Notes under the pieces: model-generated | Database searches by the model: none | Told to the model about the DNA's origin: nothing | What the model saw: the letters and a program-made list of their open reading frames with translations, nothing else | Translations under genes and position numbers: made by a program | Shown: positions 1 to 8,528 of the stretch, in pieces | How positions within the stretch are numbered: position 1 is the first letter of the stretch | How the letters are laid out: every line of letters starts with the position of its first letter | Assembly: GCA_965246785.1 (NCBI GenBank) | Contig: CBDFFM010000032.1 | Coordinates: 62,001-126,000 of the forward strand | Direction of reading: 5' to 3' | Origin: UBA1952 sp965246785 | GTDB lineage: Bacteria; Bacteroidota; Bacteroidia; Chitinophagales; Chitinophagaceae | DNA: 64,000 bases

Positions 1-975
1 CGGCACGCTCAATAGCAGCAACAGCCCCGGCGAGGGTACAAGCGCCTGTATCAGCATCTGCTGCAAGGGATAAGAATAGATGTAAAGCCCGTAAGAGGGA
101 TTACCCCACTTAAACGGCTTCAGCAGGAAGGGCACGCAATCCTCACCAACCGTCACCATAATCACCGGATAGAGCAGGTAGCCAAACGGCTGATAGATGC
201 GCAGCGCGCATGTGATGACAACAACGGCGAGCGCAATCGCCAGCACAATCCGGTTGCGACGCATGTCCTTCCACGGCACAAGCGTCATCAGGCAGCCGGA
301 ACAGAAGTAGAGCAGCAGGTCAGCGAAGTAATCCCACTGTACGCTGCGGCTGAAAGGAACGGCCATATCCGGCCAATGCCTTCGTACTACGACCATCAGA
401 ATAATCAGCGCCAGCCAGATGGAAATGACTGCTGCCCGCAGCAACGCCGGTTTTTTACGGATGAAGAAAAGGCCGATAAGCGCAACGTAAAGGACTTCTT
501 CCACCCAGATTGTCCACAGCGAGCCGTTCACCGCGCAGGTGTCTGGATTTTTTGAGAAGACGCCCGGCAGGCAGGGCGTAGCCCGCACCATAAAGATGCG
601 CAGCGAGTAAACGGGATTGAGCCAGGTATCTGGATGGCGGAAATACGCGCGTAAGGGCAGGGTGGTAAAGAGCGGCCCCATCACCAGCGCGCAAAGCACC
701 AGCGCCACAACCAGCGGCGGGTAAATGCGCAGAAGTCGCCGCCAGAGGTATTGCTTCACCGAGGTACTGCGCTGCAATGACTTCAGCACGAGATAACCGC
801 TCATGACCACGAAGCCGTGGATGATGATGTGCGGCAGCGTAATCTGCCCTGCCGTAAGGTTAGAAAGGTAATCTATGTACCGCGCCCCCGTGAGGTCGTA
901 GCAATGGAGAACAACCACCAGTGTGGCTAATGACAGGCGGATAACCTCAAAATTGTTTCGGTGTACTAATTTCAC
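1..975 (-). CDS. acyltransferase family 3 membrane protein, C-terminus cut by window edge
   Basis: Reading the minus strand from a GTG at 975 gives 325 uninterrupted codons that run off the left edge, so the C-terminal end is missing. The protein is a polytopic membrane protein of the OafA/YrhL (Acyltransferase_3) type. Visible family signatures are FEVIRLSLATLVVVLHC near the N-terminus, GFVVMSGYLVL in the second helix region, SLWTIWVEEVLY in the middle and SYGLYIYSYPLQQ towards the end. The family transfers acetyl or other acyl groups to surface polysaccharides, lipids or peptidoglycan; the substrate here cannot be read. No ATG lies upstream in frame, and the GTG places the conserved first helix about ten residues in, which is normal. 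It is divergent from the large outer-membrane gene to its right. Confidence 0.88.
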   Translation of the reverse strand, partial: MKLVHRNNFEVIRLSLATLVVVLHCYDLTGARYIDYLSNLTAGQITLPHIIIHGFVVMSGYLVLKSLQRSTSVKQYLWRRLLRIYPPLVVALVLCALVMGPLFTTLPLRAYFRHPDTWLNPVYSLRIFMVRATPCLPGVFSKNPDTCAVNGSLWTIWVEEVLYVALIGLFFIRKKPALLRAAVISIWLALIILMVVVRRHWPDMAVPFSRSVQWDYFADLLLYFCSGCLMTLVPWKDMRRNRIVLAIALAVVVITCALRIYQPFGYLLYPVIMVTVGEDCVPFLLKPFKWGNPSYGLYIYSYPLQQMLIQALVPSPGLLLLLSVP

Positions 976-1071
976 GAAGGGCGGTTACGGGCGCTCCCGG
1001 CTATATGATGTGAAGGCGTTTCCCGTTAGTGTGTGCGTCGCACGCGCAACTCACCATTCACAACTCACCGC

Positions 1072-4000
1072 TTGAAGGCACGGCCCAAAATACTGCAATC
1101 CTGCATCACAGCCGGGCGGCTTGCTGTCCTTTTGCTCCTTTTGCTGCTTCATGAGCATGCGGCTGCACAGGACCTGCTGCGCAATATGAGCAACTGGCGC
1201 GTACGCGTTGTTTCTGTGAAGCCGGACAGCCTGCGGTTGGATACGCTTTCCATTGCGCCCGGCAGCCTGAGCGTGGACGGCGCAGCACAGGCGGATTACA
1301 GCATAGAGCCGTATCGCGCTTTGCTGCGCTGGAAGCATAAGCCGGCTTTGGATTCCGTGCGGCTTCGTTACCGCGTGTTGCCCTTCTCTTTTACGAAGCC
1401 TTATTCCCATAAAGAGCACCACCAGGCCGATTCCGTCTTTTCTTTCAACTACGTACCGCCTCCTGCTGTCAACAGCAGTACTGCCTTTGTGGAGTTTGCG
1501 CCGCTGGAATATACCGGCTCTTATGGGCGCAGCATTTCTGTCGGCAATAATCAGGATGCCGCGTTGCAATCGCACTTCAACCTGCAGGCCAGTGGCTATC
1601 TGCCGGACAGTATCAGGCTGGAAGCTGCTATCTCCGACAACACGCTTCCATTCCAGCCCGAAGGCAATACGCAACGGCTGCAGGAGTTTGACCAGGTGTA
1701 TATCCGCCTCACCAAGCGGCAGCACCTGCTGCAAATCGGCGATTACAACATTGAGCGGCCTAAGAGCTACTTTCTGAATTTCAACAAACGCGTACAGGGG
1801 CTTTACTATCAGTCCGGATTTGGCATTGGAAGAAGCACGTATAATTCCTTTGGCCTGAGCGGGTCGGTAGCGAAGGGCGAGTTCGTGCGCAACATTTTCA
1901 ATGGGCAGGAAGGCAACCAGGGGCCTTACAAGTTGACCGGCAATAACGGCGAGCAATTCTTCATCGTCCTGGCCGGCACGGAGCGCGTTTACATCAATGG
2001 CCTCATTCAGGAGCGCGGCGACAATGCCGACTACGTCATCAACTACAACACTGGCGAAATTCGCTTCATGCCGCGCCGGCTCATCACCAAAGACTCGCGC
2101 ATACAGGTGGAGTTTGAGTACCAGAGCCGCAGCTATCTGAACTCGCTTGTGTACGCCTGGGACGAAGCACAGATAGGCAAGAAGCTGAACGTGCACCTGA
2201 ACGTCTATTCCAATCAAGACGCGAAAAATCAGGGTTATACTCAAAACCTGAGCGGTGAGCAGAAGCGCTTTCTTTCCACAATTGGCGATTCCATAGGCAA
2301 TGCCTACTATCCCGTTGTGGCCTTAGACACCTTTGCCGCCGGGAAGGTGCTGTATAAGCTTATTGATACGATGGTCAATGGCATCCGCTATGATTCGGTC
2401 TTTATCTATTCTACGAATCGCGACAGCGCACGCTTTTCGCTTTCCTTTTCTTACGTCGGGCCGGGCAAGGGCGACTATGTGATTTCCGCGAAAGCGGCTA
2501 ATGGCCGGGTTTATGACTGGGTGCCGCGCGCCGGCGGCTATCCTCAGGGCGATTATGCGCCGGTGCAGCTCCTCATCACGCCGAAGATGCAGCAGGTCTA
2601 TACGCTGGCAGCTAACTACCAGATTGATTCTTTCAAAGCCCTGAATGTTGAAGTGGCCGCCAGCAATTACGACCCAAATCTCTTTTCAAAGCAAGACGAC
2701 AACACGCACCTCGGCCTCGCCACCAAAGTGCGCTACGCGGAGACGCGCGCGCTTGGAAAGCGCGACACCTTAGGCACGAGGGATTGGCAATGGCACAATG
2801 AAGGCAGCTATGAATTCGTGCAAGACCGCTTCCGCGCCATCGCACCGTACCGGAATGTGGAGTTCGGCCGCGACTGGAATGTGCCCTCAATTGACGCGCG
2901 CAAACCGGATGAGCATCTTGCCGGCTACAATACATCGCTGAGCCATCGCCGGCTGGGAACCGTGGCTTATGACCTGAGCTATTATGGTCGGGACGCGCTC
3001 TACACCGGCTGGCGCAATGTACTTTCCTACGGCATTGACCGGGCGCGCTGGCGGACGGGCTTTGCGCTCAACAACACTTCCATCCGCGACACGGCGCAGC
3101 ATACGCAATTCTTCCGCCCCAGTGCCGTTGCCGAGTACCGGCTGCCGCGCGTCAATCACACCGTTTTCGGCGCGCAATTTCAGCAGGAAGACAATCGCAT
3201 TCGCGAAGCTCATGCAGATACTTTGCGGACGGATGCTTACCGGTTTTCCATCTACTCCGCTTATCTGCGTACGCCCGAGGCGCAACCCTTGCGCTATGCA
3301 CTTACCTATACGCGGCGCGATGACGAGCACACGCGCGGCAACGCCTTCTTCCTGCAAAGCCATAGCCATACAGTTGATGCACGCTTCGGCATTTCGCGCT
3401 CGCGCAATCACCTGATTGCCTTTACCGGTTCTTACCGACGCCTGCTTGTAGATGACACGCTGTACAGCAATCAGCGCGGCGAGGAAACGGGATTAGGCCG
3501 GGCGGAGTACAGCAGCAACCTACTGCACGGCGCGCTGCAACTTCAGACGTTGTATGAGACCGGCGCAGGGCAGGAACAGAAGCGCAGCTACACTTATGTG
3601 GAAGTGCCTGCCGGGCAGGGCGTTTATACCTGGGTGGATTACAACGGTGATGGCGTGCAGCAGCCCAATGAATTTGAAATCGCCGTCTATCCTGACCAGA
3701 AGAAGTTCATCCGCATCTTCACGCCTACGAACGAGTATGTGCGGGTGAATTACGTGAATTTCAATCAGAGCATCTCGCTGGAGCCTTCGCTGCTTTTCAA
3801 TGCCGGAACGACAAAGGCATGGCAGAAGTTCGTGAGCCGTTTTTCCGATCAGGGCTCGCTGCAAATCACCAACCGGCTAACCGGCGTTCCTGCCGGAGAA
3901 GCGATTAACCCCTTTATTCCCGCCTTGCGCGACGACCGCATCATCATTGCCGCCACCTCGCTTTCCAACACGGCATTCTTCAACCGCAGCAGCACCGTCT

Positions 4001-4599
4001 GGGGCCTGGATTATGCCTATGTGCGCAATACTTCCAAGCAACTGCTTACCTACGGCGTGGAAGGCCTGACCAACAGCCAGCACACCGGCCATGCGCGCTG
4101 GAATCTCACTTCTACGCTCACCGCCAATGTCTATGGGCGCGCTGCTTTGCGCGGCTATGAAAGCGCATTGCTCACTGACGGACGCACCTACGCGCTGCAC
4201 AACAACAGCATTGAGCCCTCGCTCTCATGGCTACATCGCGGCACACTGCGCATAGCCAGCACTTACCGCTATGAAGACCGGAAGAATGAGGAAGGCTATG
4301 GCGGCGAGCACGCCACTATTCAGCGCGTTGATTTGGAATGCCGCTACAGCCAGCCGGTATCCGGCGTATTGCAGGTGCGGGGGAGTTATGTAGGCATTAC
4401 ATACGATGGGCTTACGAGCACACCGGTTGCCTTCTCTATTCTGGATGCTTTGCAGCCCGGCACCAACTATCTGTGGTATTTTTCCTGGGACAGGCGCGTC
4501 AGTAAAGGCATTGAGCTGGGCATTGAGTACGAGGGCCGGCAACCAGCTAGCGGTCAGACGGTACACACGGGGCGGATGAGCGTGCGTGCTATCTTGTAA
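1072..4599 (+). CDS. very large outer-membrane beta-barrel protein of unknown function
   Basis: About 1,175 residues with a signal peptide (hydrophobic LAVLLLLLLLHEHAAAQ). The start is uncertain: the open frame reaches a GTG at 1033, but that stretch is a simple ACTCACCATTCAC-like repeat, and a TTG at 1072 gives a clean basic N-terminus; no ATG precedes the signal peptide. After an Ig-like N-terminal region comes a segment (about 1480-2150) with LPFQPEGNTQRLQEFDQVYI, the NYNTGEIRFMPRRLITKDSRI strand-turn phrase and FEYQSRSY, which resembles modules I associate with SprA-like Bacteroidota surface proteins. Near 3625-3680 an EF-hand/dockerin-like loop, DYNGDGVQQPNEFE, suggests calcium binding. 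The rest alternates aromatic and polar residues as beta-barrel strands do, and the last strand ends RMSVRAIL. It is neither a classical TonB receptor nor an Omp85. Function is not known. Confidence 0.8.
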   Translation: MKARPKILQSCITAGRLAVLLLLLLLHEHAAAQDLLRNMSNWRVRVVSVKPDSLRLDTLSIAPGSLSVDGAAQADYSIEPYRALLRWKHKPALDSVRLRYRVLPFSFTKPYSHKEHHQADSVFSFNYVPPPAVNSSTAFVEFAPLEYTGSYGRSISVGNNQDAALQSHFNLQASGYLPDSIRLEAAISDNTLPFQPEGNTQRLQEFDQVYIRLTKRQHLLQIGDYNIERPKSYFLNFNKRVQGLYYQSGFGIGRSTYNSFGLSGSVAKGEFVRNIFNGQEGNQGPYKLTGNNGEQFFIVLAGTERVYINGLIQERGDNADYVINYNTGEIRFMPRRLITKDSRIQVEFEYQSRSYLNSLVYAWDEAQIGKKLNVHLNVYSNQDAKNQGYTQNLSGEQKRFLSTIGDSIGNAYYPVVALDTFAAGKVLYKLIDTMVNGIRYDSVFIYSTNRDSARFSLSFSYVGPGKGDYVISAKAANGRVYDWVPRAGGYPQGDYAPVQLLITPKMQQVYTLAANYQIDSFKALNVEVAASNYDPNLFSKQDDNTHLGLATKVRYAETRALGKRDTLGTRDWQWHNEGSYEFVQDRFRAIAPYRNVEFGRDWNVPSIDARKPDEHLAGYNTSLSHRRLGTVAYDLSYYGRDALYTGWRNVLSYGIDRARWRTGFALNNTSIRDTAQHTQFFRPSAVAEYRLPRVNHTVFGAQFQQEDNRIREAHADTLRTDAYRFSIYSAYLRTPEAQPLRYALTYTRRDDEHTRGNAFFLQSHSHTVDARFGISRSRNHLIAFTGSYRRLLVDDTLYSNQRGEETGLGRAEYSSNLLHGALQLQTLYETGAGQEQKRSYTYVEVPAGQGVYTWVDYNGDGVQQPNEFEIAVYPDQKKFIRIFTPTNEYVRVNYVNFNQSISLEPSLLFNAGTTKAWQKFVSRFSDQGSLQITNRLTGVPAGEAINPFIPALRDDRIIIAATSLSNTAFFNRSSTVWGLDYAYVRNTSKQLLTYGVEGLTNSQHTGHARWNLTSTLTANVYGRAALRGYESALLTDGRTYALHNNSIEPSLSWLHRGTLRIASTYRYEDRKNEEGYGGEHATIQRVDLECRYSQPVSGVLQVRGSYVGITYDGLTSTPVAFSILDALQPGTNYLWYFSWDRRVSKGIELGIEYEGRQPASGQTVHTGRMSVRAIL

Positions 4600-4605
4600 A
4601 CTGGC

Positions 4606-5565
4606 TTACAGTTTATACACAGAGTCTACAAGGTGCGGGCAGCAGTAGAAGATGGAGTCGTAGAAGGAGTACTTGTATTGCCAGCCCCGTGCCGCTGCCA
4701 CGGAATCTTCTACAGTATTCGTAGCGGGATTAAAGCGATAGACCATCCCAGACTTGCTCACTACAAAGTAGGGCGTGTGCAGCCTGAATTGCTCTTCGGC
4801 GGATACTTTGCCAGGGAGTAACGGCCGGAGCGTGAGATTAAATACCGCGCGCTGCTCATCCAGATTAGCATAATCAAAGCGGTTACCGAGCGGATGGCTG
4901 CTCTTGCGTAAGAGGCTGATGTCAGCGCCTGCCTTTGTATAATCCGCCAGATACCAAACACTGCCGTAATAGTAGATGCGGTGCATCGTAGCGTCGCCGA
5001 AGCGGACGAGCGTGTTCGTGTCTGTCTTTTTAGCACCGTTGATGTAATGTGCGAGATACTTGTTTGTCTCCTTCAGTGGCGGCACCTGCATCAGTCGTTC
5101 CGGGAGGGCGTTGAAGTACCACTGATGCGTTGCGCGGATGTAGGAGTAGGGCACTGAACTGGAGGTCATCTCAATCAACTCAGGTGTCGTCTTCGTCCGG
5201 TACATGTAAGCGGTGAAGCTGAGATCCTTACTGTAAAGCCCACCCGGTCGTGGATAATAAATGGTGAAGTAGTAGCGATTGGCAACGCTGTAAATATGAA
5301 AGAGTGCTACGTCTTCCGCCTGGTATTGCCTGATGCGCGCGATGGGACGCAGCCAGGCAATGGTAGTGCTGTCGCGGGTGGGGTGAAGCAGATTGGCGGA
5401 ATCATTTAGCCCCGGTAGCTGTACCGCAACCGGGGGCAACTGCGGATGGCCGTCAATGGCCAGAATGTGATGTTTGGTGAAATGACGCCCTTCCCGGCTA
5501 CAGGCTGTGAGGGAAAAAGCATAAACGGCGAGTGTCAGCAGCCTCTTAAATTGCCGGAGTTTCAT
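4606..5565 (-). CDS. predicted lipoprotein of unknown function
   Basis: A 319-residue protein starting MKLRQFKRLLTLAVYAFSL with an LTAC lipobox (modified Cys about residue 22), so it should be lipid-anchored and exported. I chose the ATG at 5565, not the upstream TTG at 5577, because that TTG lies inside a consensus promoter box. The mature part is rich in Tyr and aromatic residues with no motif I recognise. It converges with the large barrel gene (6-bp gap) and lies downstream of another exported protein in the same direction, with about 50 bp between them. Lipid attachment is a fairly safe reading; any function would be a guess. Confidence 0.72.
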   Translation of the reverse strand: MKLRQFKRLLTLAVYAFSLTACSREGRHFTKHHILAIDGHPQLPPVAVQLPGLNDSANLLHPTRDSTTIAWLRPIARIRQYQAEDVALFHIYSVANRYYFTIYYPRPGGLYSKDLSFTAYMYRTKTTPELIEMTSSSVPYSYIRATHQWYFNALPERLMQVPPLKETNKYLAHYINGAKKTDTNTLVRFGDATMHRIYYYGSVWYLADYTKAGADISLLRKSSHPLGNRFDYANLDEQRAVFNLTLRPLLPGKVSAEEQFRLHTPYFVVSKSGMVYRFNPATNTVEDSVAAARGWQYKYSFYDSIFYCCPHLVDSVYKL

Positions 5566-5574
5566 TTGTCGGCG

Positions 5575-5582
5575 CAAACTTA
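5575..5582 (-). promoter_or_regulatory. Bacteroidota-type -7 promoter box TAAGTTTG
   Basis: On the minus strand the bases read TAAGTTTG followed by C, an exact match to the TAnnTTTG box recognised by the primary sigma factor in this phylum. It ends 9 nt before the ATG at 5565, so the transcript would have almost no leader. No clear TTG lies at the -33 position. Confidence 0.5.
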
Positions 5583-5616
5583 GCGGATAATGCCCGCTGC
5601 TCTTCTCCCTATGCGA

Positions 5617-6396
5617 TTAGAGATAGCCGCGTTCCGCAAGTGCCTTGAACAGCTTCAGCAACGGTGTCTCTTTATAGTAGCGAAGCTGTAAGCTCTTATT
5701 ATCAGCGCTAAGCACCACTTCCCAGTCATCGTCTGAGGCATCCTTATGGCGGGCTGTTGCTATCTTATTATCGGAGGCGCCATAAACAGATACAGTTGTA
5801 ACGCCGGCGCTCGTAGCGGTTCGGAATGTGCCAACGAGCGCGTCGTTATTGTAAATCTTCTCTCCATTGAGCGCAATGCTGGCTGCCGTTGTGCCTGAAG
5901 CGGCTGATGATGGACTGTTGTTCACATTGACAACTATCGGAGGCGCTGCTGCATTCTGATTCTTCAGGAAGGTGCCGTTGTGCATCACGACAAACTTCTG
6001 TTCGGCCTCCGGGCTGATGCTGCCGTTCACCACGAGTCGGGCCGCGGCAATGTCCTTTGCCAGGCTCTTGCGGATGTTGAGGCTGGTATAATTGTGCAGC
6101 TCACAGTAGTTGCCGCTCTTAGAGAAGGTAACGGAATACCAGGTCACATCTTGGTAGCTGCCGCTGGCACCGTTCCATTCACGTCCTTTCTCGGCCTTCA
6201 GGTAAGCCAGCTCTTCGTGCGACAGGTTTTCCAATGAATAGTCGGCCTGCCAGAGCACTTTGTTTTTGGCGGTGAGGTAGAAGGCTTCCTTACCATCAAC
6301 GGTTACGAGGCCGGTTTTTTTGTCTATGTCCAAGTCTTGGCCGAGGGCAGTAGTCGCTAAGAACATGATTTGCAGCACGAGCAGGAGATATTTCAT
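5617..6396 (-). CDS. small secreted protein of unknown function
   Basis: 259 residues with a clear signal peptide (MKYLLLVLQIMFLATTALGQ, cleavage after GQ or nearby). The mature part begins with two beta-like repeats (DIDKKTGLVTVDGKEAFYL) and has a flexible alanine/serine-rich stretch (SSAASGTTAASIALNGEKIY), then a C-terminal part ending KLFKALAERGYL. I recognise no enzyme motif. The style (short exported protein, DGKEAF-type strands) is common in Bacteroidota genomes as uncharacterised family members. It lies just upstream of the lipoprotein gene on the same strand and could be co-transcribed, although the promoter box before that gene argues for at least partly separate expression. Confidence 0.72.
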   Translation of the reverse strand: MKYLLLVLQIMFLATTALGQDLDIDKKTGLVTVDGKEAFYLTAKNKVLWQADYSLENLSHEELAYLKAEKGREWNGASGSYQDVTWYSVTFSKSGNYCELHNYTSLNIRKSLAKDIAAARLVVNGSISPEAEQKFVVMHNGTFLKNQNAAAPPIVVNVNNSPSSAASGTTAASIALNGEKIYNNDALVGTFRTATSAGVTTVSVYGASDNKIATARHKDASDDDWEVVLSADNKSLQLRYYKETPLLKLFKALAERGYL

Positions 6397-6554
6397 TCCG
6401 GGTGAATTTCGGCTAATTTATAGCATCTGATTGCAAGGGGGGAGGCATCCGTAAAATTGCCTGCTGCGCCTGCGGAGTTTTGAAACTTCGCAAAATAAGG
6501 CTAAGAAGAATTGAGTAAAACGATGATAGGGCGACTAATGCATTGGGTATAAGT

Positions 6555-7280
6555 TCAACTTGCCATATGCCGTAGAAAGGCCTTTATCTTTTCAGTCATC
6601 TTGGCTGATTGCTCTAAATGCTTAGCCGGTTTATCAATACAGTAGCCGATACCGGCGCGCTGACTATAATGAATGCCGCTTGGCTGTGTTATCTTGACGA
6701 AGATTATTCCGATATCTTCATGCAAGGGCGCGTTCCAAGGCAGATTGTAAACTTCGCTCACATACTCCGATTTATTGGCGCGAAGAAGCGCGTTGGGCGT
6801 TTCGTTATCTCGTGCATCATCAAGGAGAATGACCATTAAATAAGACTGATGAAATCCTAAAGACTGATATGCGTTAGCCTGCTCAACGCCTTTAATTATT
6901 CCCTTTGCGCCGGTAACGTTGAATATATTCTCTCTTTGCGATGTAATTTTTACGCGCTTGCATTCAAATGCTATAGCTTGATGAGGACAAGCAGGGTCAA
7001 CCAACAGTAAGTCTATATCTCCCGGCTTTTGACTGGGCTCCGTCAATGGTTGTTTAACTTCAAAGAAATGGCGTACTAATGATGGGGTGGTAAAGAATGC
7101 TTCTACAAAAAACTGCTCAAAGCCAAGGGATTGAAATAGCCATTTTACAGCATCTCTCTCTTCAACGCTGCGAATGCTCTCATCGTTATCATCACTTTCA
7201 GAAAAGAATGAACACTGGTTTTTGGCGCCGATATCTTGCGAATCATAAAACATCTGTCTGAAGTATAGTGTCCGCTCCAT
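6555..7280 (-). CDS. PD-(D/E)XK nuclease-like protein
   Basis: 241 residues, cytoplasmic, with no neighbour that explains it. The N-terminal half has an acidic helix (SVEERDAVKWLF, residues about 38-49), then GDID (87-90) and, sixteen residues on, FECKRVK with E106 and K108. That order (helix Glu, Asp on a strand, E-x-K on the next strand) is the PD-(D/E)XK nuclease core found in restriction enzymes, Holliday-junction resolvases and phage exonucleases. The rest is not recognised, and no methyltransferase or specificity gene lies alongside. The sequence is visibly AT-richer than the flanking genes, which fits horizontal acquisition. The nuclease-fold call comes from the motif order and is an inference; it could be an inactive or regulatory relative. 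Confidence 0.6.
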   Translation of the reverse strand: MERTLYFRQMFYDSQDIGAKNQCSFFSESDDNDESIRSVEERDAVKWLFQSLGFEQFFVEAFFTTPSLVRHFFEVKQPLTEPSQKPGDIDLLLVDPACPHQAIAFECKRVKITSQRENIFNVTGAKGIIKGVEQANAYQSLGFHQSYLMVILLDDARDNETPNALLRANKSEYVSEVYNLPWNAPLHEDIGIIFVKITQPSGIHYSQRAGIGYCIDKPAKHLEQSAKMTEKIKAFLRHMAS

Positions 7281-7388
7281 CTTTCAGTAACTAAAATGAG
7301 ACTTACGTTTTCCGTACCGACTTGTATGAATTGCGTCAAGTAAGATGCTCTTTAATAGTAGGACTACACCTGCCACGGCAGCGAATAT

Positions 7389-7683
7389 TTATTCTGTTTC
7401 AGCTGTCTCGCCCGCTTCTGACTGCTCATCTCTCTTGTCAGGAGACTTCTTGCCGCTCAATTCATCTTTCAGTTCCTCAATAGTAATACTCGCATCTTTC
7501 AAAATCTGTTTCAGTAAACCCTTGCCGATGCTGCGTTTTCCATGAATCGGCACGGTTACGCGAGTCCCTTCTTCATTAATGTAAATGGCGTGGCCTCCAC
7601 TTTGCCTTGAAAAGAAGAAGCCCCGCCGCTCTAAAAATTTTTACCAGCTCTTTCGCGTGAACATCCGGCTGCCTTGTGCTCAT
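7389..7683 (-). pseudogene. hicA: hicA toxin gene, disrupted by a +1 frameshift
   Basis: HicA is a small dsRNA-binding-fold mRNA interferase neutralised by HicB. The minus strand starts ATG at 7683 and reads MSTRQPDVHAKELVKIFRAAG, but then runs through a GGGG tract (plus-strand CCCC, 7621-7624) out of frame and stops after about 35 codons. In the next frame the family sequence continues: GFFFSRQSGGHAIYINEE, then TRVTVPIHGKRSIGKGLLKQ, then ILKDASITIEELKDEL, to a stop at 7389-7391. Removing one G restores a full-length HicA with its catalytic-type His in SGGHAIY. The ATG overlaps the hicB stop as ATGA, indicating translational coupling. It is either a real inactivating frameshift, phase variation at the G tract, or a sequencing error. 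Confidence 0.8.
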
Positions 7684-7901
7684 ACCGCGACGGCCACTTG
7701 TGAGGTCATCACTTCTTTATATAGCGGCTCGCCGCGCTCCCGCCTGTCCGCAATATGCAGGCGAATGGCGTCTTCTATATGGAGCATAGCTTCTTCAGGT
7801 GTTTCGCCCTCCGCATAGCAGCCTTGCAACGCCGGGCAAATGGCAAGAAAGGCGCCATCCTCATCTTCCTCCACAACCACAGTGAACTGATAGTTTTTCA
7901 T
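7680..7901 (-). CDS. hicB: HicB family antitoxin
   Basis: 73 residues: YQFTVVVEEDEDGAFLAICP, then ALQGCYAEGETPEEAMLHIE and a C-terminal helix. This is the HicB partial RNase H-like antitoxin fold (strand - DEDG turn - strand - GC.AEG.T.EEA helix). HicB antitoxins bind HicA and often repress their own promoter, but this short form lacks the C-terminal DNA-binding (HTH/RHH) extension found in longer HicB proteins. The gene comes first in the operon, and its TGA overlaps the ATG of hicA by four bases. Given the frameshift in hicA, this antitoxin may have no active partner here. Confidence 0.88.
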   Translation of the reverse strand: MKNYQFTVVVEEDEDGAFLAICPALQGCYAEGETPEEAMLHIEDAIRLHIADRRERGEPLYKEVMTSQVAVAV

Positions 7902-8007
7902 AGCTTAAAGCTAAACCATCCGGCGGAAATGCTTTGGTAAGTCCCGGCTGGCATAAGAATACAGCCAAGCCTTATATACAGTGTTCTTGTGCCTTGCTTT
8001 CAAAAAC

Positions 8008-8214
8008 TTAGCGTAGCCCAATCTTGCGCTCCACATCTTCGCTGCTTACCCATTCCGTAGTAGATTTTGCAATCTCCGCCGCACGACGGTAATCCAGATA
8101 ATCCTCTACATCGCTGTATCCTTCAGCCTTAGCCATCAGCTCCAGATACTGCTGGTAAGGCAGCACCGCAAACTGCGGCAGTCCGTGGCTGGTAATGATT
8201 TGTGCGGCTTCCAT
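8008..8214 (-). CDS. antitoxin-like protein of a type II toxin-antitoxin pair (Phd/YefM-like)
   Basis: 68 residues. The start MEAAQIITSHGLPQFAVLPY resembles the DNA-binding strand-turn region of Phd/YefM antitoxins, where 'nGkp-favlpyeeye' follows a short beta segment. The acidic C-terminal part (SSEDVERKIGLR) would be the toxin-binding tail. It lies 18 nt downstream of a RelE/ParE-type toxin gene on the same strand, so the order is toxin first, the reverse of most phd/yefM operons. The family call rests on short similarity and on the neighbour. Confidence 0.7.
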   Translation of the reverse strand: MEAAQIITSHGLPQFAVLPYQQYLELMAKAEGYSDVEDYLDYRRAAEIAKSTTEWVSSEDVERKIGLR

Positions 8215-8232
8215 TGCTTCTGATTTGAGGAG

Positions 8233-8496
8233 TCAACGATAAATATCCTTCCGGTTTCCGATTTCCAGCACGAGTATCAGCAGCGCATCATCTTTCACTT
8301 GATATAGTACCCGGTAATCTCCCGCCCGCAGGCGATAAAGTCCTTTCAACTCGCCTTTTAGCGCCTTGATATTTCCGGCCCCATGCGGGTCTGCGGCAAG
8401 TTCGTTTATCTTCTTCACAATACGCTGTGCCGTCACCTTATCCATGCCGGTTAAGGTCTTGTCGGCTTCAGGCGAGTATCGTATGCTGTATGCCAT
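8233..8496 (-). CDS. RelE/ParE-family toxin
   Basis: 87 residues from the ATG at 8496: MAYSIRYSPEADKTLTGMDK, then the typical ALKGELKGLYRLRAGDYRVL and a C-terminal EIGNRKDIYR. This is the RelE/ParE fold of ribosome-dependent mRNA endonucleases or gyrase poisons; the R-x-R-x-GDYRVLY strand and the terminal H/N-R-KD-Y motif are typical of the RelE/YoeB-like branch. A longer open frame starts at 8553 but would overlap the end of secA, so I took the internal start. It is followed after 18 nt by the antitoxin-like gene. Whether it acts on mRNA or gyrase cannot be told from the sequence. Confidence 0.85.
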   Translation of the reverse strand: MAYSIRYSPEADKTLTGMDKVTAQRIVKKINELAADPHGAGNIKALKGELKGLYRLRAGDYRVLYQVKDDALLILVLEIGNRKDIYR

Positions 8497-8528
8497 AAAC
8501 GATTCAACGTCCCAACGCTTCAACGCCC

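Noticed and set aside
1051..2244. 397-codon minus-strand frame opposite the large barrel gene
   Set aside because: It is antisense to a protein with a signal peptide and barrel strands and shows no protein-like motif; the GC-rich codon pattern keeps the opposite frame open.
7345..7545. 66-codon plus-strand frame over the hicA region
   Set aside because: It is antisense to a frameshifted but clearly recognisable HicA sequence.
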